Part shown: positions 10,451 through 22,714 of the stretch, piece after piece
Numbering within the stretch: the first letter of the stretch is position 1
Layout: each line of letters begins with the position of its first letter
Assembly (NCBI GenBank): GCA_035771165.1
Contig: JAWNZC010000468.1
Location: forward strand, 1,121,001 to 1,185,000
Length of the DNA: 64,000 bases
Direction: 5' to 3'
From: Paragorgia papillata
Lineage: Eukaryota; Cnidaria; Anthozoa; Scleralcyonacea; Coralliidae
The notes under the pieces: model-generated
What the model saw: only the letters and a program-made list of their open reading frames with translations
The model's database searches: none
What the model was told of the DNA's origin: nothing
Translations under genes and position numbers: made by a program

Positions 10451-10499
10451 GTAAGAACATCCATGTATATTTTCTCAACTAGTACGTGATGTATTCTAA

Positions 10500-11620
10500 A
10501 TATTTTTGTTAATTGTTAGTGGTATAGTATTTGCAGCTTACAGTAAAGTTATTAATTTTTTTTCTGTGCACTGAGTTGTTACTCAGAAATTATTTACTCA
10601 GTTGATACTCAGAAATTATAAGGTGTGCTCAGAATAGTTATTTTTCTGTGTATTTCAACCAGGATTTGCTGAATCTGCATCGTATCCGATGGCGGCGGTC
10701 GCATGCCGCCAATTTGAATAATTTTTACTTTTTTTAGACTATAGTGAAATACTGCACGAATAGAGCTATGTATTTATGAGTTATATATTTCATTTTATAA
10801 CACAAATTTTCTTTTATAATACAAAATATTTCCAGAACTTACAGCAAAAAGAAACAAAATCTGAAAAAAAATATGTGCATATACGGCGATAGGTGTAGTT
10901 TCCCGGCTCGCTGATCTGACCCTATCGGTTTTGACAGTACAAATCACTTTGGTTTGTTGTTTTTGAAATTGTATATTTTTCTTGCCAATACTTTGGAGCA
11001 ACGACTATTTTGATAACAAATGTTGCGTTTTTCCGCCAAGTGGGGTACATGTAAGTTTAGAAACACGGATAATAGCCGTGAATGACGGTGGATGAGTTTA
11101 TATGTAAATTTAATGCCCTCCTGCACTAGTGTTGCTTATATGTGTAATTTGTTTTATAGTCGAAAGCTAATATTTTGAGAAGTATAGCCCAGAACTTCAC
11201 GAAATTTACGAAGAATATTGTTTTGCTGCCTATGCTAACAAATAAGCGTGAAAGTCAGTGTAAAGCGTAATTGTAAACAAAAGCTCAATTACAGTCCAAC
11301 CGGGTGTTCTCTGGTAAGCTACATTATTGCAATATTCCCACGCAACATTGCAATGTTGATTGACAAGTTGCCGTGAGCAATTTGCAAACGTTTCGGGAAT
11401 ATTTACTTCCGAAATTCAACATTTCTTTATATAAACTACCATTTGCATCGCTGAAAATACTATCTACCCGCCAACAGTAATATTTTAAACATAAATTTGT
11501 ATATTTACTCAAAAGAAAGACGAACCTTTATAAATACTGAGGAATCTTCACTAGACGTTTGCAAGTTGCTCGAGCCAAATTGATCATCAACATTGACTGG
11601 TTTGACTGTAAGGTGTTTAA
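10500..11620. other. No supported gene
   Basis: AT-rich sequence. Minus-strand frames at 10795-11126 and 11324-11512 show no domain or splice context. The short palindrome GGCGGCGGTCGCATGCCGCC at about 10691-10710 is the only notable local structure. Confidence 0.4.
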
Positions 11621-11630
11621 CTTAATTCAG

Positions 11631-12697
11631 TGTTCGCCAACTAAAAAGAATTCTGAAACAACATGAGCTTGGACGCAGACGTAATCCAAGTTCGGCTAAC
11701 GAGATTCTTGAAGCTATGCGCGCTGAACTTAATGGCAGTGGAAATATTATTGGTTATAGGTCTATGCACCAACGACTACGTAATTGTCACAGGCTGGTCA
11801 TCTCACGAGAAACAGTAAGACAAGCGCTAAGAATCTTAGATCCAGATGGAGTTGAAGCACGTTCTAGACATTGCCTAAAACGACGGAGATATGTATGCAA
11901 AGGGCCTAACTATATATGGCATATGGATGGGTACGATAAACTAAAACCTTTCGGATTTTGTATCCACGGGGCCATAGATGGTTATACCCGTAGAATTTTG
12001 TTGCTAGAAGTGGGTCCCTCAAATAACAATCCTGCCGTTATATCCTCATATTACCTGAAGTATGTGCAGACACATGGAAGTACTGCTCGTGTAATACGAG
12101 CTGACATGGGGACTGAGAATGTATCTGTAGCTGCAATGCAACGGTTTTTTCGAAGGGCAGATGACGATACTTTCGCGGCAGAAAAAAGTTTTCGTTATGG
12201 AAAAAGCGTATCGAATCAGAGAATCGAAGCCTGGGAGTATATTACGCAAAGGTTGTACAGATTGGTGGATAAAACATATGAAAGATCTAAGAGATCGGGG
12301 AATTTACGATGATAGCGATAACATTCAAATCGAATGCTTGAAATTTTGTTACAGTAACGTTATTCAAAACGAGCTCCATAAGGTAGCGAGATTATGGAAC
12401 CTTCACAATATTTGACCCTCCAATAATGCTGAATCACCTTCAGGAAGACCAGACATCATGTACTTTGTTCCTGAGGTCACGGGAGCACGGGACTACAAAA
12501 TAGCTGTCGATTTAGATGATCTTGATGCTGCAAGAGAGATGTTCTCGTCTGAAAGACCATTGTATGGATGTTCTCGTGTTTTTAGCGAGTTAGCTTTTAT
12601 TCTAATGGAAGAGAATGAACTGCTCTATCCAAGTAATGCAGAAGAGGCCACGGCACTCTATTTAAACTTGCTTAATCTGATTGACTCATTGTTATAA
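11631..12697 (+). pseudogene. Integrase-core (rve/DDE) protein gene, broken by a frameshift and a stop
   Basis: The exon begins after a plausible acceptor (TAATTCAG|TG at 11630). A HTH-like RQLKRILKQ leader is followed by an rve integrase core. The first Asp lies in WHMDGYDKL, the second in RADMGTEN and the Glu in RIEAWE. Near 12240 the frame shifts by one base and continues through DWWIKHMKDLRDRG and ARLWNLHNI. It then meets a TGA at 12413 and resumes with DIMYFVPEV to a natural stop at 12697. So two lesions interrupt a protein of about 350 codons. Proteins with this core are common in animal genomes as mobile-element-derived integrases. I see no LTRs or TIRs around it. The two exons at 53.88-54.17 kb resemble the N-terminal part of the same kind of protein. 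Confidence 0.75.
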
Positions 12698-12699
12698 TG

Positions 12700-14040
12700 G
12701 ATCATACACGCCCATATTTTGTTAACGATGTTGTATTTATAACATTTTGAACGTGTAAACCTCAAATACACACGAAATAGAGCAAAACCCCATTTGATTA
12801 TATCATGTTAATAGAAACTAAACGTGGTTTGGAAGCTCAACAAGTCATTGTTTTATGTTTTTGTTCAGGTTATGGAAATTTGTGCACTTTCACGGTTACT
12901 GAACATATTGTGTTTTCTGTATAATGAATTAGCAATCATCCAATAGCAACGTTTGGGTTCAATCACTCAAATGTAAAATATATAAAAATAAATCACTGTT
13001 TAAATATTATTAAATAAAGGATTTGTGCACCTTCATGTACCTTTCAACATGAATCGTAGCTTGATTGTTAACCGCTTTGAAGTTTGCCGGGTTTCCAAAC
13101 CATGTTTATTTTCTATTAACTATGATTATATGTAGAATTTACAGCATTGATATCAGAGAAAAATTAAAATCATTGTTATATAGCTGGTGTACACTAGTGA
13201 CTGATTAATCGTTTCTGAGTGTTCTTCCCACTTGACTTGCAGGAAATTCAAAATTTACGAGTACCTTGACTTCTCCGTTAAATGTCACCTGATAACGTTT
13301 AATTGTGGTATTTATAAAAAATTCTATGTGAGATATTAATTCTATACTTATTATATATATTCAACGATAATCACCTCGACTTCGATTCGATCGGTGAATA
13401 ATTGTTAAATAAACACATGTGGAAGTTTAGAAGAACTACAATTTCTCGTTCGCCCAAACTTCCCCTCGGGTTTCAACAACTCAAAAGAAACACGGAAAAT
13501 GATTTTTATTACTTGACAAGACGCCTGCTCAGGCGTTCACTCGGGCTACTGATTTCTACAAATATTGGCGTAGACTTCGCACATCTAGAAATTAGAAAAC
13601 CTGAGGAACAGCGTGCGCATATTAAGTGTTTGTTAAAAAGTACAAAACTCCCAGAAGCAATCATTAAGCAGTGTAATTATGTAGAACCACTCTGAAACTG
13701 TGTAATTGTACAGTTAGAGGTAACTTTGATTCTCGATTTCTCGAGTAAGTATGAACTCACGACGGTGCAGTACGCACTCTAAAGTGCTCGATACAAATTA
13801 TCTATATATGGAGCAGAATACGCGCGTAGTAATATAATCAGTAGAAATATAGATAGTCTTCCGCAGTAGCGGGATGAAGCAACAGTAAAAAATTACTATG
13901 TTTATATGCATGTTTGTTGTTGTGATCAAACTTAAATAACATGTATGGTCGAGAATTTAAATAACTTTTGTTGGTAAATTTCTACTAAAAGAATTAGACA
14001 ACTCGCCTTCGTTCCCTATGAGCGATAGTCAATAGGAAAT
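12700..14040. other. No convincing gene
   Basis: AT-rich. The open frame 13402-13695 (plus) is moderately basic and includes GVDFAHLEIRKPEEQRAH. I do not recognise it and it has no splice signals. The stretch 13775-13815 loosely resembles an inverted copy of the Penelope 3' UTR motif seen at 39940-39980. Confidence 0.35.
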
Positions 14041-14045
14041 TCAGA

Positions 14046-14350
14046 CTCGTTACCCTAGTTCCAGAGGTTTTCTCTCCCATATTAGTTTATATTGGTGAGA
14101 CGGGATTGGAAAGATTATAACCTCTGGTAGAAAGCGGTACGATAATTGATTAAACCGCTCCAATAGAATTCTAGCTAGTTCAGAACGTGTTCACCATTTC
14201 TGATTGGATTATCCTCAATTTCTTATTACTAAGGTGATATGATTCGTTAAACCTATATCAGATATAGCCCGGGTTACATGAGATTGAGGTTCATATCGCT
14301 TTCTCCGTCTCACCGCTATAAAATTACGGGGAAGAAAACCTCTGGGACTC
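14046..14350. mobile_element. Foldback element, about 300 bp
   Basis: Arms 14046-14102 and about 14295-14350 are imperfect inverted copies. GACTCGTTACCC...CCAGAGGTTTTCTC pairs with GAAAACCTCTGGGACTCG. The middle is non-coding. A similar AACCTCTGGTAG string also occurs at the Penelope ends (21574, 39892), so this may derive from a Penelope terminus. Confidence 0.5.
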
Positions 14351-14549
14351 GTTGTATAATTGTTAATTAATTAGATAATGCATTAATCGTTTCGGTGTCC
14401 TATACTGAAGCCATGCATCTTTGAAAGTTAAGTATATTTATGCATTGTTGAAGAGCGTCAAGAGCCATGGTGTTTTTTTGCAGATAGAGGAAGACCGTAA
14501 GCATCACACAAACACATTTCCATCAATATCATTAATATGTTATAATGTT

Positions 14550-14603
14550 AACTCGTGTGTCTGAGGATGGTTTCCGTGAGGACGCCAAAAGGTCAGACGA
14601 GTA
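14550..14603 (+). ncRNA. Degenerate hammerhead-ribozyme-like motif
   Basis: CTGAGGA (14561-14567) fits the CUGANGA core. It is followed by an 8-bp helix with one mismatch and a GUGA loop, then CAAAAGGTC where GAAAC..GUC is expected. The flanks ACTCGT and ACGAGT pair as stem I. The GAAA box is mutated, so this is probably a fossil Penelope-type hammerhead. Confidence 0.45.
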
Positions 14604-14686
14604 AACTAAATATATATTTTATACAGTTATAATAGAAGAAAAAATAATAAAAATACAACATGTTTCCTCAATGTATTTCGCTGATG

Positions 14687-14885
14687 CTTAAAGTGCCTAT
14701 AACCCCTAGAATTTTTTTAGTTTTCCAAGTAGTAGAACCAAAATTAGCTGAATAGTTCTTTTACAGTTTTTGATTTGGTCCTTTCGTTTCGAAGATATTG
14801 ACATTTAAGTACCGCTATTAGCAAGAAAAAACCGCAAATTAAAGAGAACTGGGACGAGCAACGCGATGACGTAGCTTAAGGGACG
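14687..14885 (+). repeat. Left terminal inverted repeat of the P2X7/THAP transposon
   Basis: The segment from CTTAAAGTGCCTATAACCCC to GACGTAGCTTAAGGGACG matches the reverse complement of 41463-41691. The outer about 120 bp matches strongly and the inner end matches closely; the middle has diverged. It lies 80 bp upstream of the P2X7-like start codon, and the right copy lies 66 bp upstream of the THAP start codon. Each TIR therefore probably contains a promoter. The outermost base and target-site duplication could not be fixed. Confidence 0.75.
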
Positions 14886-14965
14886 CATATTATGCAACAA
14901 GTATCACCACAATACAGAAAGCGTGTTTTCTTTGCCGGGTTCTGGTACTCTATATCGTTTTTAAA

Positions 14966-15925
14966 ATGTCAGACAGCAGCTCAGAGTCAGAGAATAGTCA
15001 ATACGACTCAGATATTTACTATATTCCGACTTACGCGATTGAAGACGAGCTTGATGATCTTCAAGAACAGAGGCAACTCACTTCCAATGCCAGGGCAGAA
15101 GCAGCGTCTACAGCGACAGAGGACGACCTCGACGATGCCAATATGTATGCATACGCTGATGAACCTCTTGCAAATGACGAATGGATCCGAGAATATAATA
15201 AACAGATAGGAGATCAACAAAGGGAGGGACGGGAGTTACAACGAAGACTTGACGGTACCGAGCCAGAGCATTCGTGGTAAGTACGGTTAATACTCAATTA
15301 TGACAATACTCCTGTTCATATTTAGATCTATTTAATAAAAACGACTTAAATACATGTCTTGTGATTATCAACGAGCGCTATTTTACTTTAAGGTGCAAGT
15401 GTGGTTATTGTGCCGTCCAACATCTCCAAAATCCTTACGAGTGTAATTGCTGTCAGGAAATAGACAATTGTTTGACTTCGCTCGCTGATGAATTGGTTTT
15501 ACAGGATGTGTCACAACCGCCATCGTGTATAACTCAACAACCCTGGATTTCAACCAGTCTATTTAGAGAAGTGGTCTTTGAGAACTGCGGCTCATAAATA
15601 CAAGAGTCGAGATCGAAGGAGATATAAACAAAGGGGCTCAGAAGCGCGATAAGAATCGTAATTAAAATATCTAAACTCTTAAGTCTTTTATTATTGACAT
15701 TTGTTAGGCAATGTTTATATGATCTTTTTACTTGGCCTTACATAATATAAAATTTTGTTTTGTTTTAGTTTCCTTCGCAGTGTTGCATATAGGGAATTTA
15801 CCTATTTAATTCATGGCTATCTTGGTGAAAAAAGAAGGGCATTACCAGCTTGTGCATATAATGCAATACGAGAAAAGTTCAAAGATGAAAAGGAAGAGTT
15901 TACAGGTTTCGATGATGATGAATAA
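14966..15925 (+). pseudogene. P2X7 intracellular (ballast) domain protein, three exons, one frameshift
   Basis: Exon 1 (14966-15276) encodes an acidic Ser/Glu-rich leader. Exon 2 starts at 15393 and joins in phase to give WCKCGYC, followed by a Cys cluster (CNCCQEIDNC) and CIT. Exon 3 (15769-15925) gives SVAYREFTYLIHGYLG and ends at a TAA. The Cys-rich zinc-binding cluster and the VAYRxFT...IHG motif are diagnostic of the P2X7 cytoplasmic ballast domain. No channel or membrane part is present. One extra C near 15545 throws exon 2 out of frame and an in-frame stop precedes its end, so this copy looks dead; the exon 2 donor (about 15657) is unclear. It converges on the transposase gene and sits just inside the left TIR, suggesting a companion gene of the transposon. 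Confidence 0.8.
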
Positions 15926-15967
15926 CATTGCTATTGAATTAGGGCGATCAGTGTTAATCATATTAAA

Positions 15968-16012
15968 TAAAGAGTTTGAAGCTGATCTAAAAAGTTTTAA
16001 AAACATACTAAA
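15968..16012. repeat. Left arm of a perfect 45-bp inverted repeat (partner 17419-17463)
   Basis: It begins TAAAGAGTTTGAAGCTGATC and is exactly complementary to 17419-17463. Removing the hAT MITE (16059-17400) leaves the two arms only about 55 bp apart. So this is a hairpin between the two convergent genes into which the MITE inserted. Confidence 0.85.
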
Positions 16013-16058
16013 CATACTAAAAAAACATACTAAAGACCACATAAGGTGGTCGAAAAGG

Positions 16059-17400
16059 CAGGGGCGGATCCAGGAATTTTCATACGTTAGTCAAAATTTT
16101 AGTTGTCAACACTCAGGGGGAGGGTTGTATGATTCATCATAATAATGCCCCCCCCCTAAAAAAAAGCGGCTGTTTCGCCCCATATCAGGGCTCATCAGCA
16201 TGTCTAGGAACACATAGCTAATACCATAATATAATTATGACAAACTCGTGATTCCGACATGCAATTTTGGCAGCCTGGCAGGTTATGATCGTATTACACC
16301 AGACCATGCTGTCGGTCTATTGATAGCCTAATAAAATAGACTAAATACAAATATACAATGCCACTTATTTTGTTTGGTGAATAAATATATAGAATAATCG
16401 ATACCTAAGTCGAAATTTTTAGCAGATATTAATTGATATAATGCTGCTTTTATGATGCATTTATATGATTTAGATATTAATAACCTTTTGACCGCAAAAA
16501 TATGCTAATTTGGGTAAATTCCATCGAGATTATTTACATATACAAGCCTAAATATTAAAATCGGTACACAGCTTGTTCTGTTAATAGACATTCTAAAACA
16601 AGACAAAATATGTTTAATTTACCTTATAGCAGTACAGGACTTGTTCTTTTGATCTCGAACACACTTCGGGATTAAAGTCTCGGCACCAAAATTTCTACTG
16701 AGGCAGAAGTTCGTGCTGTTTATCGCACTCAAAAGCTCTTCAACAGAACTCTTCGGCGAAGCGTCGATTCGCTTCATCAGATCAGCATAAATTTCTTGTA
16801 GACATTTTGATCGTTCCCGGCAAACGCGGACTGAACAGTATCGTAAATACTACAAGACATTGCTGTTTAAATTATTCTAACGTGGGACTTCGAAATGAAC
16901 CTCAGTGGCCAAGCAGCGATCAGAAAGACTGTATTCGTCAGCCCTTGAGTGTATACAGCAACAACATATCTCACGCTGCGAATCGGTCAAGATCGGAAAA
17001 AATGTGACCAATAAGAATACGAATATTTTTTGAATTAGCCAATCAGATAGCTTGTATACGAGCCCCTGATTCCTAAATCGGCCAGAACTCCCCACAGATC
17101 GGTCAAAATTGCTGATCTCCATGGAGATGAGCATACTGACCAATCAGATGGCTAGAATCTGACTCAGATCGGTCAAAACTCACGCGTAAGTCCGCTGTTC
17201 GTTGACTTGATATTACTTTTATTACAGAAACTCAGCCGCAGCATGAAACTTGATAACTGGACTACAATGGTGCCGCTGGTTGAAAATATATAACTCATCA
17301 TAACTGGACTATCATTCGAATTTTAATTAATTAACTATTTAACTCCGCAATTTTTACGTTAGTCGCGTGACTGGTTTGATGACCCCTAGATCCGCCCCTG
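16059..17400. mobile_element. Non-autonomous hAT element, 1,342 bp, with perfect 8-bp TSD
   Basis: Left terminus CAGGGGCGGATCCAGG and right terminus CTAGATCCGCCCCTG form short TIRs. The flanks are identical 8-mers CGAAAAGG (16051-16058 and 17401-17408). Eight-base duplications and CAG-starting termini are hallmarks of hAT insertion. No transposase frame is present inside; the open frames at 16807-17007 and 16877-17143 are unrecognised. Its right-end family member is at 3760-3841. Confidence 0.9.
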
Positions 17401-17418
17401 CGAAAAGGTGATCGAAAA

Positions 17419-17463
17419 TTTAGTATGTTTTTAAAACTTTTTAGATCAGCTTCAAACTCTTTA
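17419..17463. repeat. Right arm of the perfect 45-bp inverted repeat (partner 15968-16012)
   Basis: Exact reverse complement of 15968-16012. It is followed by a (TA)n tract at 17467-17490 and then the 3' end of the transposase gene. Confidence 0.85.
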
Positions 17464-17558
17464 TCTAATATATATATATATATATATATATCATTTTATT
17501 AAAATTAATGTTCTCAATGTAATTCTCTGTGTCAGCCTCTGTTGCTGAGGAAAGTTAT

Positions 17559-19224
17559 TTATGTGCTAGTTGAAACACGTCTATTTTTTGGACAATCAGT
17601 CCCGTTCTTGTGGCCTTTCATAGGTTGCTTGCAAACTACACAATGAGGCTTTGACCTTGCGGAGGCATTCCTTGGTTGTGTTGCAGCAACAGGTGTAGGC
17701 AGCTCTGAGACTGTAATAAAACAAATGAGACAAATTGGGTATGCAATTGCCTGTCCTTCCCTTATGACCACTGGTGATTCCAGTGGTTATGAACAATGAA
17801 CAGTGTATATACAGTATATAGTGTATATGTATGTACAGTATATTGCATGTTGTCAAAAGAGAAAACTGCAAACAATAATACACTCCAATACTATTACTAT
17901 ATCTACCATCTCTGTACTCTACCTGGTGTTGTGGGTGGGAGAAGTTCAGGACTTCTTCCCTAGATTGTTTTTCCAGCATTGTGTTCATATGTGAAGGCGT
18001 CATGTTTTTCAATTCTTGGAAGGCACTTTCAAGTTGCGTTTCTTTAATAGCTGTAACTATTGTTTGAAAAACCTCATCCACATAATCTACAATTAAAACG
18101 AAAAATTACAACAAGTGTAATGTAAGGCATTTTGGTGGCACATGTATTTGGAAGTTCATGTTTACACGAAACAAGAAAAACATTCAACAAGAATGAACTA
18201 ATAGCTTACCAAAATTTGGTTGAACTCTGATATCTCTTACTGTGCCCTCACCATTTTTGAACTTGGGGTACACAACTTTTATCTGCTGTGATCCATCTTT
18301 CTTGTTTTTTATTTTCCGATGTAAATTGTAATTGAAATGTATTGCAGCCAAAATGTGCCTAAACATAATAGCATAGGAATGTACATACCAGTATTAAACA
18401 TATAAAATACAGTAGTTATGAACCAGCATACAGGTACTGTATCTAATTTTAATGTGTTTAACAATCACATAGTAAGAAAAATTATAATACATGAAAATAC
18501 ATGTAAACACAACAAACCTGCAATACATTCCTTGAAAAGAGTAATTTATCATTTTGGGTGAAAATTGATTCAAGACTGAGTGGAAGCCTTCTAGGCAACT
18601 AGTTTGGGAAATAGGTGAGGCCTTCTGTATTGCACTGACCAGTCGAGACTTGGTGAGGTTGGTGCAAAGCTTCTCGTGTGCCACAGAACCTGCAGTATCA
18701 AAAAGATAAATACTGAAATACACTGTATCATAATTATTTCCTCTTACCTAAGAAATTTTATTAACCCTCTGCCTCCCAAAGGCTCTCTTCTTTCAATAAG
18801 CCTTTCATAAAGAACTAAAACTTATAAGCCCCTACTACTACTGTAGGAGTAAACCAAGCTAAGTCATAAATCCAGTTTCTGACTAAGGTTTAGGGGTTCT
18901 AGTTCGGTTAGCTAACCCAAAAAATCATCAGCCACATTACATGCCATTGTAAAAAAAATTTTTAAAAAAACATTTTATTATCTCGATCCAGATGCATTTG
19001 AAATTAAAGGGCATTTTGCTGGATGACATAAGTGATAATTTATAGTACAGTATGGCAGTGTACATTAAACTGTACCTTCTACTACATATTCTCTATGAGA
19101 AATGGTTGGAGCATGGGCACATCTGTTGAATAATGGATCATCTAGATTCTCATGCTTGTTCACTATGTGGCTAAGGAAAGATTTGAACTTAGCCCAAATC
19201 ACTTGACCACTGCCATCATGAGTT
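17559..19224 (-). pseudogene. Transposase C-terminal block (exons J-M and half of exon I)
   Basis: Exon pieces with good splice sites: 19076-19224 (second half of the split exon, THDGSGQVIWAKFKSF), 18518-18689, 18210-18358, 17923-18086 and 17559-17710. The second carries the putative catalytic Glu in TSCLEGFHSVLNQFSP. The third encodes AAIHFNYNLHRK and PKFKNGEGTVRDIRV. The last ends in CVVCKQPMKGHKNGTDC, a CCHC-like knuckle, and a natural stop. This block looks unbroken by stops within exons, in contrast to the catalytic block. Confidence 0.8.
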
Positions 19225-19519
19225 CCCTTACGAAAAAATCCTATAGGATCCTATAGGAATTCCTATAGGAATTTGTAATTCCTATAAGAACAAATTTTCC
19301 TATAGGAATTTGAATAGGAATTCCTATAGGAAAATATGCTTCCTATAGGAATTCCTATAGGATGCTATAGGAATAAATTTTCCTATAGGAATTTGAATAG
19401 GAATTCCTATAGGAAAATATGCTTCCTATAGGAATTCCTATAGGATCCTATAGGAATAAATTTTCCTATAGGAATTTGAATAGGAATCCCTATAGGAAAA
19501 TACGCTTCCTATAGGAATT
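19225..19519. repeat. Subterminal array of TCCTATAGGA palindromes (left end)
   Basis: About 290 bp built from TCCTATAGGAATTCCTATAG-like units alternating with AAAATATGCT and AATAAATTTT spacers. A longer period of about 100 bp is also visible. The matching right-end array is at 33460-33653. Confidence 0.85.
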
Positions 19520-20980
19520 AAAATTTATGTTGGCCAAATTACAAAATAAATATTATTAGCAAACATTTTGGTCGTTGGTCTAAAATAATTTAATTTCCAC
19601 ACAAAAAGCAGTTGAGACGCATCTGAAATTCCATATCAAGATAAAAATTGCCATTAGTTCGGTTCTTCAACCGCATTCCGCAGTATCAGACCAATGCCAT
19701 AATTCCGAATTAATATGCGAGTGTAATTTTGAAACAGAATAGCATATCAGAATTCAGAAAGAAAGGCTACAGGTAATAAAACTTCTGGCTAAACAGCGCC
19801 GTCACCAGTGCAGAGGCTCCGTCTAGCCAGTGTCGTACCCAGGCGCATGCAGCCACGAAACCGCGCAGATAGCGAGCGCGCATTGATACTTGGGATAGCG
19901 TCATTTCATTTTCGATTCTCATCTCAGCGCGCCACGTTTGAAATGAATTTGTGATGGTGTTTTGGCTTTTGAGATTCAAGCTATGGAAACTTTTGGCAAT
20001 AAAAGACTTTTTGTTTGCGAAGAGATCAGGCAGACAGTCTTCACCGAAGTAACATGTTCTTACGGAAAGATTTAACTAAAAGCCATGAAAATCCAGTTGA
20101 ACCAAGAAAGTCCTAGAAGCTTCTCTCGTACGAGGCTACGAGCAAGCCGCAAGGTAAGAGATTGAGTATTTATCGTTTGTTTTCTATTGTCCTGCTTATT
20201 GTAATGTGAAATTTTCTTTGGCTCTCGTCAAATTTCGTGTTTGATTATCCAATACAAACCATTTTATACTGAAGTTAGTGTAGTTGAAGTCAATGTTTGG
20301 TATTAAGTCATCATCTAGTCTTGAACATGGCGGTTGGAATCTCTTCTCAATTTAGTCAATTGTGGTTCCTAACAAACTCTCAAATCATTCTACATTTTTT
20401 GCCATTCTTTAGCCACCGTTGCTTTCATGATAAGGATTATCTTATGTAAAACTAAAGCATTCAGATTTTGAGGTAAAAGTTATTTGTGTTGGTGTATTTT
20501 CACTGAATCACTGACAGTCTGAATTCATCATATTTATGAAATATTAAATTGTTGGTAACAGACTAACAGTATGTTTTGTGGGTATATGTGTTTGTTTGTT
20601 TGTTTGCTTTAAATTCATTTCATATATTATTTTCGCTTGTTTTCTAGTGCATAGGGTAGAGTTACCTTGTTCAGTTGTGTTCAACCATTTAATTCAACTT
20701 GCTGTTTTATATATTGGTAAGTAAAATCCTTAAAAAAGCTTAATTCATATACTAGTAGTTTATTTATTGAGTAATGACATAATGATCTATTCCTATGTTG
20801 ATATCTCAAAGTATTAATTACAGGTCATATATTGGTCTAACTGTATGTCTCTTATATATACATGTATATACAAAGTATGAATATATATATATATTTAACA
20901 ATTAAATTATGAGCTCGAAATTTCTGAGTGAATAGTTGACGAGAGTGGACAGCAATAGCAATAGTACACTAGTAAGTTTC
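19520..20980. other. Interior of the 14.4-kb element; no clear gene except a candidate first exon
   Basis: A GC-richer patch at 19790-19960 resembles a promoter region. The frame 20084-20153 (MKIQLNQESPRSFSRTRLRA...) runs into a donor, CGCAAG|GTAAGA, and could be a first coding exon. No partner exon was found with confidence. A segment after an acceptor at about 26461 (HWYTLSDDAKANFSTKEKDR, then stop) is one possibility. Confidence 0.25.

Positions 20981-20982
<2 letters not shown>

Positions 20983-21041
<59 letters not shown>
20983..21041. repeat. (TA)n microsatellite
   Basis: Nearly pure TA tract immediately 5' of the truncated Penelope copy. Penelope copies in this window are repeatedly bordered by TA tracts. 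Confidence 0.9.
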
Positions 21042-21794
<753 letters not shown>

Positions 21795-22714
21795 AAATGG
21801 AGGTAGAACGACTCAACAAATTTGATTAGGCATATTTATTACTATTTAGTTTCGTACCACGAGATGTGGCACTCTTCAGTGAATATATATATATATGCAT
21901 GCTAAAAACACAGATCACACATCTGGATATTTTAGAAAGTTAACCAGTTTGATTAATAAGACAAACTGATATAATACTAATAATATTCATTTGGTATAAT
22001 TTTAGTGATTTTAGTGATATACAGATACTGCATATTCCTTATACCTTACTGAACATCCCTATATTCTAATTGTCTTCAAAATTACAAGAATTCTGCTAGG
22101 AAAGTAGAATTTTCTGTCCAAATTGTTTGTTCGGTAACTGCAATCTTGTACTTAGGAGGAATGTGTGAGTATGTATGTGACCTTTGGAGGGAACATTACT
22201 CTTGCCTCTGGGAAGCTAGTCAGCTAGTTAGTAGGTCATTACTGCAGTGCTTTCCAACTCAGAAAATCGCGCGCGCGGACAATCGCGCGCGCAAATCATG
22301 CTGGGCGCGCGATTATTAGTCTGGTTATTTAAGAGGCGTTAATGTAGACCAAACAATAACAAATCAAGTATGATGTGTCAAATCAGCTTTATAGCTATTT
22401 TAGCAAGCAAGAGTTCTTTAATTTTTAAGTTAATAGTCTGGCTATTTAAGACACAAACGTATACAAAACAATAACAAATCAAGCAGAATATGTCAAATCA
22501 GCTTTACAAATTATACAGCTATTTTAGCAAGCAAATGCTAATGTAAACATTAGAGTTCTTTCATGTTCCTCATCCTGTGTATTTTGTTAATTTGCTTTGA
22601 CAGCTTTGTAATTTAAAAAGTGCGAACTGCTAAATTGAGGCTAACAATGAAGAGCAACTGAACAAGTCTATTTAATCTATGGATATATAAGGGTAGTATA
22701 ATAAAAGTTATCAG

